A program made the position numbers and the translations under genes. The notes beneath the pieces were generated by a model. The model had not been told where the DNA came from. It saw only the letters and a program-made list of their open reading frames with translations, and searched no databases. Positions 8,878 through 18,364 of a DNA stretch of 64,000 nt are shown here, in pieces. Within the stretch, counting starts at the first letter, position 1. Every line of letters begins with the position of its first letter. Origin of the DNA: an uncultured Eubacteriales bacterium (GTDB lineage Bacteria; Bacillota; Clostridia; Oscillospirales; Acutalibacteraceae); contig CAKSWC010000007.1 of the NCBI GenBank assembly GCA_934511365.1, positions 43,094 to 107,093 on the forward strand, read 5' to 3'.

Positions 8878-9804
8878 TCAAAGCTTATAGTTGACAAGCA
8901 CACTTTCGGTCTTTTTGCCGAACCAGTCCTTGCCGTTGACCTTTTTGCAGCAGCCGATTTTGTAATAAGCCGACCTTTCGCCGCTTTCACCCTTGTCCGC
9001 AAGGGTGAGGGTTGAGCCGTTCTCCGTCCGCGCAACCTCTTTGTATTCGCCGTCCTTTGTGCTGCTTTTATAAAGAATATAGCACGAAACGCCTGCCGTC
9101 ATCCGAAACTCAAAAGAAACCTTTTTGAAAAGCTTGCGCCGAACGCACAGAATCTCGGTGCTGTCAACGCAGACAAAGCATTCCTCCCTGCCCGTGTTGC
9201 TGTATATGCGCACTTGGGGGCGGACAAGGCTTCCGTCTGCCCCGGGCACAGCCGGAACGGAAGCGGTTTCGTCAATGATATAGCTTTGAACATTGTAATA
9301 ATAAACCTGGCCGGAGGTTGCGGTGTCATCAACAAAAAAGAGGTTGTCCTTTTCCGCCTCGCCGCGGACAACGGACTCGTTCATTTCCTCAAGGCGGCGG
9401 TTGATAACATAGCCCGCGGCGTTTTCATCCTTTTCCCATGTTATCCGGACTTTTCCGAACGCAGGACTTTCAATCCCGGTGATGTTCACCGCCGGAATTG
9501 AGGAGATGTTCACCGCGCGCGCCGAGCCTTTTTTTGAAATTGGGCGCAGCTTGCCCTCAACGGTTTTCAGCGCATTGATGCGGTACTGATAGACGCCGTC
9601 CTTCGGCTCCTTTTTGCAGGTGAAGGAGGTTGCGTTTGCACCGACCGAGCCGATTTTTACAAACTTGTCCTTTTCGCGGTCATAGCGTTCAATGTTGTAG
9701 CCGGTTGCCTCTTTAACCGCTTTCCAGGAGAGCTCAACGGTTCTTTCGTCCGTAACGTCGGCAAAGACAATTTCGGGTTTTGTTTTCAAATCTTCTTTAG
9801 CCAT
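8878..9804 (-). CDS. fibronectin type III-like repeat protein
   Basis: A 308-residue product built from three Fn3-like beta-sandwich units (about residues 9-95, 100-195 and 200-308). The first two carry typical W-x3-x-A-x-G-Y-x-I/V strands (ELSWKAVKEATGYNIERY, ITWEKDENAAGYVINR); the third is more diverged. There is no signal peptide, lipobox, membrane segment or sorting signal, which is odd for Fn3 repeats because these are usually extracellular. It starts 12 bp after the nagB stop, so it is co-transcribed with glucosamine-6-phosphate deaminase. Function unknown. Confidence 0.75.
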   Translation of the reverse strand: MAKEDLKTKPEIVFADVTDERTVELSWKAVKEATGYNIERYDREKDKFVKIGSVGANATSFTCKKEPKDGVYQYRINALKTVEGKLRPISKKGSARAVNISSIPAVNITGIESPAFGKVRITWEKDENAAGYVINRRLEEMNESVVRGEAEKDNLFFVDDTATSGQVYYYNVQSYIIDETASVPAVPGADGSLVRPQVRIYSNTGREECFVCVDSTEILCVRRKLFKKVSFEFRMTAGVSCYILYKSSTKDGEYKEVARTENGSTLTLADKGESGERSAYYKIGCCKKVNGKDWFGKKTESVLVNYKL

Positions 9805-9816
9805 GCATAGCTCCTC

Positions 9817-10545
9817 TTAATATGTTAAAAGTTTTGCGCTTTCCTTATCGAGATAGACGGAAACATCCTTGTGGTTTTGCAAAACAGAGGCCGGACACTG
9901 CGCAGTGACCTCGCCCTTGATCATTTTGAAAACGGCGTTCGCCTTGCTTTCGCCCGTGGCGATGAGAATAATTTTCTTCGCCCTCATGATGTCTCCGATG
10001 CCCATTGTCAGCGCATATTCCGGCATTTTTTTGTTTTTGAAATACTTGCTGTTGGAATTAATTGTGCTTTGGGTGAGCTTAACCTTGAACGGGCCGTCGG
10101 AAAAGCTTTCAGACGGTTCATTAAAGCCGATGTGTCCGTTCGTTCCGATTCCGAGCAGCTGAATGTCTATCCCGCCGGCCTGAGCAATTTTTTCCGGATA
10201 TTCGCGGCAGTTTTTTTCGCTCTCGCTTTCATCGCCGGAGAGGAAATTGACTTTTGAAAAATCAAAGCCGGCTTTTTTGAACAGGTTTTCCTTCATAAAG
10301 TAAAAATAGCTGTTTTCATCCTCACGGGAAAGGCCGCAGTATTCGTCAAGATTAAAGGTTATAACATCTTTAAAGCTGACCTCGCCCTTTTCATAAGCCT
10401 CAATCATGCGCTTATAGGTTTCAATGGGAGAAGCGCCGGTGGCAAAGCCGAGAACAGCATTCGGTTTTTTCTTAACTTCATCAATGATTATTGACGAGAC
10501 GGCTTTTGAAATTTCAAAGGCGTTTTCCATAATATTGACTTCCAT
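9817..10545 (-). CDS. nagB: glucosamine-6-phosphate deaminase
   Basis: Converts glucosamine-6-phosphate to fructose-6-phosphate and ammonia in the cytoplasm, linking amino-sugar use to glycolysis. The 242-residue product shows the family blocks GFATGASP (phosphate binding), FNLDEYCGL-x6-SYFYFM and GIGTNGHIGFNEP. Longer in-frame starts exist upstream, but the ATG at 10545 has AAGGAAG 9-10 nt before it and gives the usual length. It is the first gene of a two-gene operon with the Fn3 protein. Confidence 0.93.
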   Translation of the reverse strand: MEVNIMENAFEISKAVSSIIIDEVKKKPNAVLGFATGASPIETYKRMIEAYEKGEVSFKDVITFNLDEYCGLSREDENSYFYFMKENLFKKAGFDFSKVNFLSGDESESEKNCREYPEKIAQAGGIDIQLLGIGTNGHIGFNEPSESFSDGPFKVKLTQSTINSNSKYFKNKKMPEYALTMGIGDIMRAKKIILIATGESKANAVFKMIKGEVTAQCPASVLQNHKDVSVYLDKESAKLLTY

Positions 10546-10572
10546 TGATTTATCCACTTCCTTTTCCGCTAT

Positions 10573-10601
10573 ATCATACCACATATGACAGAATTTTACA
10601 A
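10573..10601 (-). promoter_or_regulatory. promoter of nagB operon
   Basis: On the minus strand TTGTAA (10596-10601) and TATGAT (10573-10578) are 17 bases apart, 28 bases before the chosen nagB start. Confidence 0.65.
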
Positions 10602-10613
10602 TTATTTTCAAAC

Positions 10614-10639
10614 AAAAAAAGCGGGGTCATCTGCCCCAC
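10614..10639 (-). terminator. minus-strand terminator just upstream of nagB promoter
   Basis: On the minus strand GTGGGG/CCCCGC (10634-10639 with 10621-10626) is followed by seven T (10614-10620). It would end a minus-strand transcript entering from the 10.64-11.49 kb interval, perhaps read-through from rarA. Confidence 0.6.
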
Positions 10640-10762
10640 AACATTTTAATTATATTACATTTTTGTTTTGCGAGTCAACAGAAAAGGGGAAAGTTTTTTG
10701 TTCAAAAGCAAAGTTTGTATGTATGCACATTTTACGCCCTTTTCTTTCGTTAATTCTGCGAA

Positions 10763-10791
10763 TTGAAAAGGGACTGCGCTTTTGCTATATT
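10763..10791 (+). promoter_or_regulatory. promoter of a gene-free + strand unit
   Basis: TTGAAA (10763-10768) and TATATT (10786-10791) are separated by 17 bases. No long reading frame follows. Transcription would begin just before the tandem 25-bp repeats. Confidence 0.55.
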
Positions 10792-10805
10792 ATAGACAGA
10801 AAGGG

Positions 10806-10876
10806 TGATACCAATGTACAGGTAAAAACCTGAATCAACCAAAGAAAGGAATGATACCGGTGTACAGGTAAAAACC
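10806..10876 (+). repeat. two tandem 25-bp direct repeats, period 46
   Basis: TGATACC-aa/gg-TGTACAGGTAAAAACC occurs at 10806-10830 and 10852-10876, identical at 23 of 25 positions. The first copy can form CAGGT-AAAA-ACCTG; the second can form CCGGT...ACCGG around the same core. They begin within the first ~10 transcribed bases of the gene-free unit. Confidence 0.8.
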
Positions 10877-11387
10877 GGACAACGGACTTTTCGGTTTCAG
10901 TTTTTTCAAAACTTCTTTGAACAGCTTCTTACGGCTGATATCAAAGAAAAAGCATTATAACAACCGATCATTGCCGAAAGAACGGAGACAAAATCAGGAT
11001 CGAATTATTTATGACTTAAAGACCTTTAGGCTGAACAAAATAACGACATTATTACCAATAAACTCCAACAGCCGGAAGATTACACGAACGATTGAATGAA
11101 CGGTCTGCGATCAAAAAATATTCCCCGATAGCTTTCAGGCAAAAGATCAACATAGATTGCAAAACAAAAGAAAAATTTTGAAGCACTGCGAAACCGAAAA
11201 ACACATTGGCCGGAAGCCCCAAAAATGATGACCGAACCGAAATTCGATTCAGCCCGAACATTAAGCTGCTCTCGCTTATGAGAAAAAACAAAAAATAATG
11301 GAAAAAGCAGAAAACGAGAAGGAACGGCATCGAAAATCCGCAGAAAGAAGAGGTATCCAAAAAGATGTTAGATACCAAGAATCCACA

Positions 11388-11448
11388 GAAATGACCCTTG
11401 ACTGCATCAAAAAGCCTGTAAAGAAAGGCAGCAGTCAAGGGTCATTTC
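11388..11448. repeat. 18-bp perfect inverted repeat
   Basis: GAAATGACCCTTGACTGC at 11388-11405 is exactly complementary to 11431-11448, with a 25-base loop. No T tract follows directly on either strand, so it is not a classic terminator. Confidence 0.8.
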
Positions 11449-11470
11449 GCGTTTATTGTTTTGATACTCG

Positions 11471-11492
11471 GTCGCCAAAAGGCGGCTTTTTT
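11471..11492 (+). terminator. + strand terminator facing rarA
   Basis: GTCGCC-AAAA-GGCGGC is followed by six T (11487-11492) on the plus strand. It abuts the rarA stop codon, which is on the opposite strand, so it must serve transcripts from the left. Confidence 0.65.
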
Positions 11493-12754
11493 CATTTGAT
11501 TTTTTTCCAGTATTCCTTTGCGGCCTGTTCGTTCTTGTTTTCGCCAAAGGTATAGTACGTTTTGTTTTTTATCGCGTCCGGAAGATACTGCTGAAAAACA
11601 TAGTGGTTCGGGTAGTCATGGGGATATTTATAAAACTGACCCTTGTGTGCGTTGTCCTCGCCGTCATAGTGCTTGTTCTGGAGTGTGCGCGGAATTGGGC
11701 CGCTGTTTCCTTTGCGGATATCGGCTGCGGCCGCGTCATAGGCAAGATATGCGGAATTTGATTTTGGGCTGTTGCAAACCAGAACAACCGCGTCCGCAAG
11801 AGGAATCCGCGCCTCCGGCAGCCCGACCATGAACGCCGCGTCAACCGCCGCTTTAACAATCGGAATTATCATCGGATAGGCAAGACCAACATCCTCGCAC
11901 GCGCAAACCATAAGCCGCCTTGCCGCCGAGGGAAGGTCGCCGGCCTCAAGAAGCCGCGCAAGATAATGCAGCGCCGCATTCGGATCGGAGCCGCGCATGG
12001 ATTTTTGGAACGCGGAAAGAATGTCATAATGCTCGTCCGCGTCCTTGTCATATTTCATTGAGCTTTTTTGGGTCAGTTCCTCGGCTCTTTCAAGGGTAAT
12101 GAACGCTTTTTTGTTTTCAACCGGGGTGCTCAAAACGCAAAGCTCCGCCGCGTTTATCGCTTTCCTGACATCGCCGCCGCAGGAAAAGGCAATGCGTTTT
12201 TCAACGCCGTCCTCTTTTTCAATCGTGATATCCTTTTCTTTTTCAAGGAATGCGAACGCGCGTTCAACCGCGGGAATAATCTCCTCCCCGGTAACGCTCT
12301 TGAACTCAAAAACCGTTGAGCGGCTGAGAATTGCGTTATGGATATAAAAATACGGATTCTCCGTTGTTGAAGCAATGAGAGTTATTGAACCGCGCTCAAT
12401 ATAATCGAGCAGCGTTTGCTGCTGCTTTTTGTTGAAATACTGAATTTCATCAAGATAAAGCAAGACCCCGTTCGGCGCTTCAAGGGTGTCAAGGCTTGCA
12501 ACAATGGCCTTGATGTCTGCGGTTGAGGCAACCGTTCCGTTGAGTTTGCAGAATTTCCGCTTTGTCCGGCTTGCGATTATTGAGGCAAGGGTTGTTTTTC
12601 CAATTCCGGACGGGCCGTAAAAAACAAGGTTCGGAACCTCTCCGCTGTCAATAATTCTGCGCAGGGCTTTTCCTTCGGCAAGCAGATGGCGCTGGCCAAC
12701 CATTTCCTCAACGGTTTTTGGCCGCAGCTGTTCGGCAAGGGGAACATTCATCAT
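11492..12754 (-). CDS. rarA: replication-associated recombination protein A (AAA+ ATPase)
   Basis: A clamp-loader-like AAA+ ATPase acting at stalled replication forks. The 420-residue product has RPKTVEEMVGQ at the start, Walker A GPSGIGKTT, Walker B LLYLDEIQYF, sensor/Arg-finger region ILSRSTVFEF, and the C-terminal MgsA/RarA domain with KSNSAYLAYDAA and NHYVFQQYLP. The ATG at 12754 is preferred because AAAGGAG lies about 9 nt upstream; an ATG 18 bases further out would overlap that site. It is divergent from the glutamate synthase operon and appears monocistronic. Confidence 0.93.
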   Translation of the reverse strand: MMNVPLAEQLRPKTVEEMVGQRHLLAEGKALRRIIDSGEVPNLVFYGPSGIGKTTLASIIASRTKRKFCKLNGTVASTADIKAIVASLDTLEAPNGVLLYLDEIQYFNKKQQQTLLDYIERGSITLIASTTENPYFYIHNAILSRSTVFEFKSVTGEEIIPAVERAFAFLEKEKDITIEKEDGVEKRIAFSCGGDVRKAINAAELCVLSTPVENKKAFITLERAEELTQKSSMKYDKDADEHYDILSAFQKSMRGSDPNAALHYLARLLEAGDLPSAARRLMVCACEDVGLAYPMIIPIVKAAVDAAFMVGLPEARIPLADAVVLVCNSPKSNSAYLAYDAAAADIRKGNSGPIPRTLQNKHYDGEDNAHKGQFYKYPHDYPNHYVFQQYLPDAIKNKTYYTFGENKNEQAAKEYWKKIK

Positions 12755-12868
12755 TTCCACGGCTCCTTTCATTTTATTCAGCCTATATTATAGCCGCAAA
12801 ACAACGGTTTTGGTTTCCGGGCGGGAAAAATGTTTTTCCTTGCATTTTTCAAAAATTTTTTCCGGTAT

Positions 12869-12897
12869 TTGACATCCGGTTTTTTCTGTGATATAAT
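12869..12897 (+). promoter_or_regulatory. perfect consensus promoter of the glutamate synthase operon
   Basis: TTGACA (12869-12874) and TATAAT (12892-12897) are 17 bases apart. Transcription should begin near 12904, immediately before the first leader hairpin. Confidence 0.9.
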
Positions 12898-12904
12898 CCG
12901 AGGC

Positions 12905-12974
12905 ATAAGTGAGCAAAGGCGTTCATTCATAGAAGGGAAAGACCCTTTTTAGGATGTACGCATTTGCTTTTTTT
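12905..12974 (+). promoter_or_regulatory. leader RNA with tandem hexaloop hairpins (ANTAR-type) and attenuator
   Basis: Hairpin 1 pairs 12908-12914 with 12921-12927 around the six-base loop AAAGGC. Hairpin 2 pairs 12931-12937 with 12944-12950 around AAAGAC. Both loops have A at position 1 and G at position 4, the signature of RNA targets of ANTAR antiterminator proteins. An alternative long stem joins 12913-12926 (GCAAAGGCGTTCAT) to 12954-12967 (ATGTACGCATTTGC) and ends in seven T at 12968-12974, i.e. an intrinsic terminator incompatible with hairpin 1. ANTAR control of nitrogen genes is established in related bacteria; its use here is inference. Confidence 0.7.
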
Positions 12975-13042
12975 CATCCGGCGGCCGCAAAAAAACGGAC
13001 TGTTCGCCGGGGAAATACCTTTTGGAAAGGACGAAAAAGAAA

Positions 13043-14133
13043 ATGAAGCTTGAGGGCGAAATCAGAATTCCGTCCGGCTGCGCGATTGCGGCGGTCATTT
13101 CAAAAGACGGAAAAAGAATGACCGGAGACTCGGTCATCAAGGGAATTGCAACAATGCACGACCGCTCAAACGGTCTCGGCGGCGGCTTTGCCGGCTACGG
13201 AATTTATCCGGAATATAAAGATTTTTATGCGTTTCATGTTTTTTATACCGACAACGACGCAAAGGAAAAATGCGAGCGCTTTCTTAAAGACAGCTTTGAG
13301 GTTGTCAGGGCGGAGAATATACCGATAAGAAAAATTCCGGAAATTACCGATGTTCCGATAATCCGCCGATACTTCCTTGCGCCGTTCGCCTCGGTTCTTT
13401 CGAGGCTCCAGCTTGACGAAAAGGAGTATGTTGCCCGAACGGTTATGAAAATCAACACAACGCTCAAGGGCTGCTATGTTTTTTCAAGCGGAAAGAACAT
13501 GGGCGTTTTCAAAGCCGTCGGATACCCGGAGGATGTTGGCCGGTTTTATCGCCTTGAGGAATATGAAGCCTACTGCTGGACGGCGCACGGAAGATATCCG
13601 ACCAATACGCCCGGCTGGTGGGGCGGCGCACACCCGTTTGCGCTGCTTGACTATTCCGTTGTTCACAACGGAGAAATCTCCTCCTATGACGCGAACCGCC
13701 GCTTTATTGAAATGTTCGGCTATAAATGCACACTTCAGACGGACACCGAGGTCATAACATATATTGCAGACTATCTCCTCAGGCGGCAGGGACTCACTCT
13801 TGAGGAAACCGCGTCCGTCATTGCCGCGCCGTTCTGGAGTACCATTGAAAGGAAGAGTGAGGAGGAAAAAAGGAAGCTTTCCTATCTTCGGACAATGTTC
13901 CCCGGACTTCTCATTACCGGACCGTTTTCAATCGTTCTCGGTTTCAGCGGCGGACTGATGGCGCTCAACGACAGGCTGAAGCTGCGCTCAATGGTCGTTG
14001 GCGAAAAGGACGACAAAGTTTTTGTTGCCAGCGAGGAGGCCGCAATCCGCGCAATGGAGCCGAACGCCGAAAACATCTATGCTCCGATGGGCGGTGAGGC
14101 GGTTGTTGTTAAGGTTAAGGAGGGTATGTACTG

Positions 14134-14134
<1 letters not shown>
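13043..14134 (+). CDS. glutamate synthase, class II glutamine amidotransferase subunit
   Basis: Releases ammonia from glutamine for the FMN subunit encoded next. The 363-residue protein is the stand-alone amidotransferase part of an archaeal-type split glutamate synthase. The likely nucleophile is Cys13 in RIPSGCAIAAVI; a hallmark histidine/asparagine region follows as WTAHGRYPTNTPGWWGGAHPF and YSVVHNGEISS. A TTG start seven codons upstream is possible, but it overlaps the GGAAAGGA site that fits the ATG. The stop overlaps the next start (TGATG), so the three subunits are translationally coupled. Expression probably depends on the attenuator in its leader. Confidence 0.9.
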
Positions 14135-15635
<1,501 letters not shown>

Positions 15636-15639
<4 letters not shown>

Positions 15640-16379
15640 TGAACAAAAACGAAAAGATAAAACATATCAATGCAGAAGGGCTTTCCTTTTCTGCGCTCAA
15701 CGAGGCAATACGCCTTTCCGGAAAGGACTGTGTTGTTGAAAACTGCCTTGGCCAGCGCTTTATTGCCTCGGGCATGAATGACAAAAACATCAAAATAAAC
15801 GGTGTTCCGGGGAATGCGCTCGGAGCCTACCTCGGCGGCGGAGAAATCACGGTTGAGGGCAACGCGCAGGATGCGGTCGGCGACACGATGAGCGGCGGAG
15901 AGATAGTTGTTTGCGGCAACATTGGAGACGCGGCAGGCTATGCAATGCGCGGCGGCGCAATATATATCAAAGGCAGCGCAGGCTACAGAGCCGGAATCCA
16001 CATGAAGGAATACAAAGAAAAAAAGCCCGTCATTGTCATTGGCGAAAGGGCAGGCAGTTTTCTCGGCGAATATCAGGCCGGCGGGCTTATAATCGTCCTC
16101 GGGCTCAAAAACGGCTCAAAGCCGGCTGTTGGAAACTTTCCGTGCACGGGAATGCACGGCGGAAAAATGATTATCCGCGGAAAAACGCAGGACATTCTTT
16201 TTCCGGCGCAGGTTACGGCGGAGCAGGCAATGGACGGTGACATTGAAGAAATCCGCCCGTATATTGAGCGGTTCTGTTCCCTTTTCGGCTTTGACGCAAA
16301 GGAGATGCTTTCCGCCCCATTCACGGTCATTACGCCGGACAGCAGCAATCCATATAAGCAGATGTATGTTGCGAATTGA
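15636..16379 (+). CDS. glutamate synthase, GXGXG (alpha C-terminal) subunit
   Basis: A 247-residue right-handed beta-helix protein equivalent to the C-terminal structural domain of bacterial GltB. Repeated G-x-x-x-G/GG units are visible (GNALGAYLGGGEITVEGNAQ split into repeats, MSGGEIVVCGNIGDAAGYAM, GERAGSFLGEYQAGGLIIVL). It has no catalytic residues of its own and braces the synthase. Its ATG overlaps the preceding stop by four bases (ATGA), completing a coupled three-gene operon in which one polypeptide of ordinary bacteria is split into three. Confidence 0.9.
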
Positions 16380-16440
16380 TTTATTTAGATAATAGATAAA
16401 AGATAATAAATAGATAATAGATATTTTTTCCAAAATCTAG
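16380..16440. repeat. AT-rich short tandem repeat after glutamate synthase
   Basis: Imperfect repeats of AGATAATA-type units occupy roughly 16383-16427, followed by a T6 run and ATCTAGCATCT, which can pair back with the AGAT units. It may act as a weak terminator. The rest of the 300-base gap up to 16679 holds only the next promoter; I see no gene in it. Confidence 0.5.
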
Positions 16441-16563
16441 CATCTAACGTCTGGAACAGCGGAGCGTGAAAACGCAAAAGGAATCGAGCACTGTAAACCA
16501 CGTCGGCTTAAATTCCATTAAAAATTCATTAATAAATTGTTATCAATTTATTAAGAAAAACGG

Positions 16564-16592
16564 TTGAACTTTTCTCCTCTTAATGTTATACT
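16564..16592 (+). promoter_or_regulatory. promoter of the LCAT-like hydrolase gene
   Basis: TTGAAC (16564-16569) and TATACT (16587-16592) are 17 bases apart, leaving a leader of about 80 nt. Confidence 0.65.
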
Positions 16593-16679
16593 GATATCGT
16601 ATCGGGCAGATGGCCGCTTATTTCAAAACGGCTGTCTGTAAAAATGTTACAATATAGGATTGTTCACAGGAGGAGCATT

Positions 16680-18305
16680 ATGAAAAAATTGATTTCCGTT
16701 TTTCTTTGCATCGTAATGGCTGCACTGACGATTGTTCCGTGCTTTGCCGCCGACACGGCGGACGGCGAGGTTCCCGTTATTATGATTCGCGGCGATGCCG
16801 AACACATTTTCGGCGCGGACGGAACGGAGGTCTACCCGCTCAATATCAACACAAAGGAGATTGGAAAGGACATTGCCGGCGCAGTTTTCCCCTATTATCC
16901 GAACGCCCTTTTCTTCAACAAGTGGGAGGAGTATTACGAGGCTCTTGCCGCCGTTCCGGCAAAATACTTCAAGAACGCAATGCTTGACGAAAACGGCGAG
17001 GCTTCAAACGGCTCCGGCATTTCCGCTCAGGCCAAAAAGGAAATGGCCGAAAGCGCATTGCGCGACACCAAAAAAATCAACGGCCATTACGCTCTGCGCG
17101 ATTACCAGCTGCGCTATGACTGGCGCCTTGACCCACTCTATGTTGCCAAACAGCTTCATGAGTACATTGAACAGGTTAAAGAGACCACCGGCGCAAAGAA
17201 GGTTTCGCTTTACGGAGTCTGCCTCGGCGGCGTGTTCATTCTCGCATACCTTGGAAAATACGGCTCTGACGGAATCAAGTCTGTCTTTTTTGATTCAACC
17301 GTTGGCAACGGCTGCGAGCTTTACAGCGACCTCATCACCGGCAAGATGGAAATTGACGTCAAGGCCGTTAACCGCTATTACGCCGACGCGGCCAACCCGA
17401 CAAACGGCGCAGGTCCGCAGATACTTAAAAACATGGACGAATTCGTCAGAGAGTTCATCGGCGCAACCGTTGACGTAATGGTCAAAAACGGAACGCTGAA
17501 GGTCGGCGTTGATTGCATTACCTCAATCTATGAAATGTTTTACGAAGAGATGACACCGCGCTTTGTCATGGCCTCTCTCGGAACGTGGCCGGGCTATTGG
17601 GGAACGGTCAAGGCTGCCGACTATCAGGCCGCCATCAAAATGGTGTTCGGCGAGGAGGGCAGCAAGATGCGCACTCAGTACGCCGGACTCATTGAAAAGC
17701 TTGATGAATATGACAGAGTCGTTCGCCAGCGTATCCCGGAAATCCTTCTCACCGCCAAGGAAAACGGCTGCCGTGTGGGCGTTATTGCAAAATACGGCTA
17801 TCAGCAGATTCCCATTTATGAGGGCAGCTCAAGACCCGGAGACGACATTGTTGCCTTTGACACAGCAAGCTTCGGCGCAACAACCTCAAGCGTTGCCGGA
17901 CAGTTTGACGACGCCTATGTGAACGCAAGAATTGCCGAGGGAAAGGGCAAATACATCTCTCCCGACCGCCAGATTGACCTTTCAACCGCTCTCTTTCCTG
18001 AAACAACGTGGGCGGAACGCGGACTGCGCCACGGCGCGTGGCCGTACCAGATTGAGGACCTTGCGCTCAGATTTCTTGAATCGGACACCGAGTTCACCAA
18101 CGAGACCGACCCGAACTTCCCGGCTTTCCTCAAACACATTCCCTCCACCGGTGAAATTGTTCCGATGGAAGGCGAACCGACGGATATCATGAACTGGGAG
18201 TTCGGCGAGGAGAAAACCGGAATCAAAGGCCTCTTAAAGGCCGTTCTCAGGTGGTTCAAGGCGCTTTTCAGGCTGATTGAAAACCGCATGGCAAAAGAAA
18301 AATAA
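16680..18305 (+). CDS. secreted LCAT-like alpha/beta hydrolase with Cys in the nucleophile elbow
   Basis: The 541-residue product has a signal peptide (cleavage near A-A at 23-24). An LCAT/lipase-like core follows, with the YDWRLDP motif near 147-152 and the nucleophile elbow YGVCLGG at 178-184. The expected G-x-S-x-G serine is Cys181 here, an arrangement otherwise familiar from PHA synthases. Candidate acid and base residues occur in GDDIVAFDTA and RHGAWPYQ. The C-terminus ends in an amphipathic basic helix (GLLKAVLRWFKALFRLIENR) that may hold the enzyme at the cell surface. ATG preceded by AGGAGG. Substrate unknown; an acyl ester or lipid is likely. Confidence 0.75.
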   Translation: MKKLISVFLCIVMAALTIVPCFAADTADGEVPVIMIRGDAEHIFGADGTEVYPLNINTKEIGKDIAGAVFPYYPNALFFNKWEEYYEALAAVPAKYFKNAMLDENGEASNGSGISAQAKKEMAESALRDTKKINGHYALRDYQLRYDWRLDPLYVAKQLHEYIEQVKETTGAKKVSLYGVCLGGVFILAYLGKYGSDGIKSVFFDSTVGNGCELYSDLITGKMEIDVKAVNRYYADAANPTNGAGPQILKNMDEFVREFIGATVDVMVKNGTLKVGVDCITSIYEMFYEEMTPRFVMASLGTWPGYWGTVKAADYQAAIKMVFGEEGSKMRTQYAGLIEKLDEYDRVVRQRIPEILLTAKENGCRVGVIAKYGYQQIPIYEGSSRPGDDIVAFDTASFGATTSSVAGQFDDAYVNARIAEGKGKYISPDRQIDLSTALFPETTWAERGLRHGAWPYQIEDLALRFLESDTEFTNETDPNFPAFLKHIPSTGEIVPMEGEPTDIMNWEFGEEKTGIKGLLKAVLRWFKALFRLIENRMAKEK

Positions 18306-18317
18306 TCCAAATTGAAC

Positions 18318-18364
18318 AAAACGCGCCCTGTTTTCGGAAAAGATATTGACAAACAGGGCGTTTT
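18318..18364 (+). terminator. terminator of the hydrolase gene, overlapping the next promoter
   Basis: AAAACG-CGCCCTGTTT (18318-18333) pairs with AAACAGGGCGTTTT (18351-18364) with a two-base bulge, and TTTTGTTAT follows. The loop contains the -35 box and the right arm the spacer of the next promoter. Confidence 0.7.

Larger units (their letters stand above)
10798..11492 (+). other. gene-free transcription unit (possible ncRNA or decayed gene)
   Basis: About 700 bases lie between a good + strand promoter and a + strand terminator without any credible protein gene. The longest + frame is 60 codons with no ribosome binding site. The interval holds two tandem 25-bp repeats near its 5' end and an 18-bp perfect inverted repeat near its 3' end. 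One frame (about 10850-11250) reads like a broken coding sequence interrupted by several stops, so a pseudogene is an alternative to a structured RNA. I recognise no RNA family. Confidence 0.4.

Noticed and set aside
10806..10876. CRISPR array
   Set aside because: Only two repeat copies with a 21-base gap, no cas genes, and the copies lie at a promoter start.
12905..12974. Glutamine riboswitch upstream of glutamate synthase
   Set aside because: CGTTCAT and a closing ACGC recall glutamine-binding RNAs, but the conserved GAAGUAGG-type side of their internal loop is missing, whereas two A1/G4 hexaloops fit an ANTAR target much better.
16380..16560. Replication origin or iteron array in the AT-rich repeat
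   Set aside because: No DnaA boxes or initiator gene nearby; the repeats are short, imperfect and able to form a terminator-like fold.
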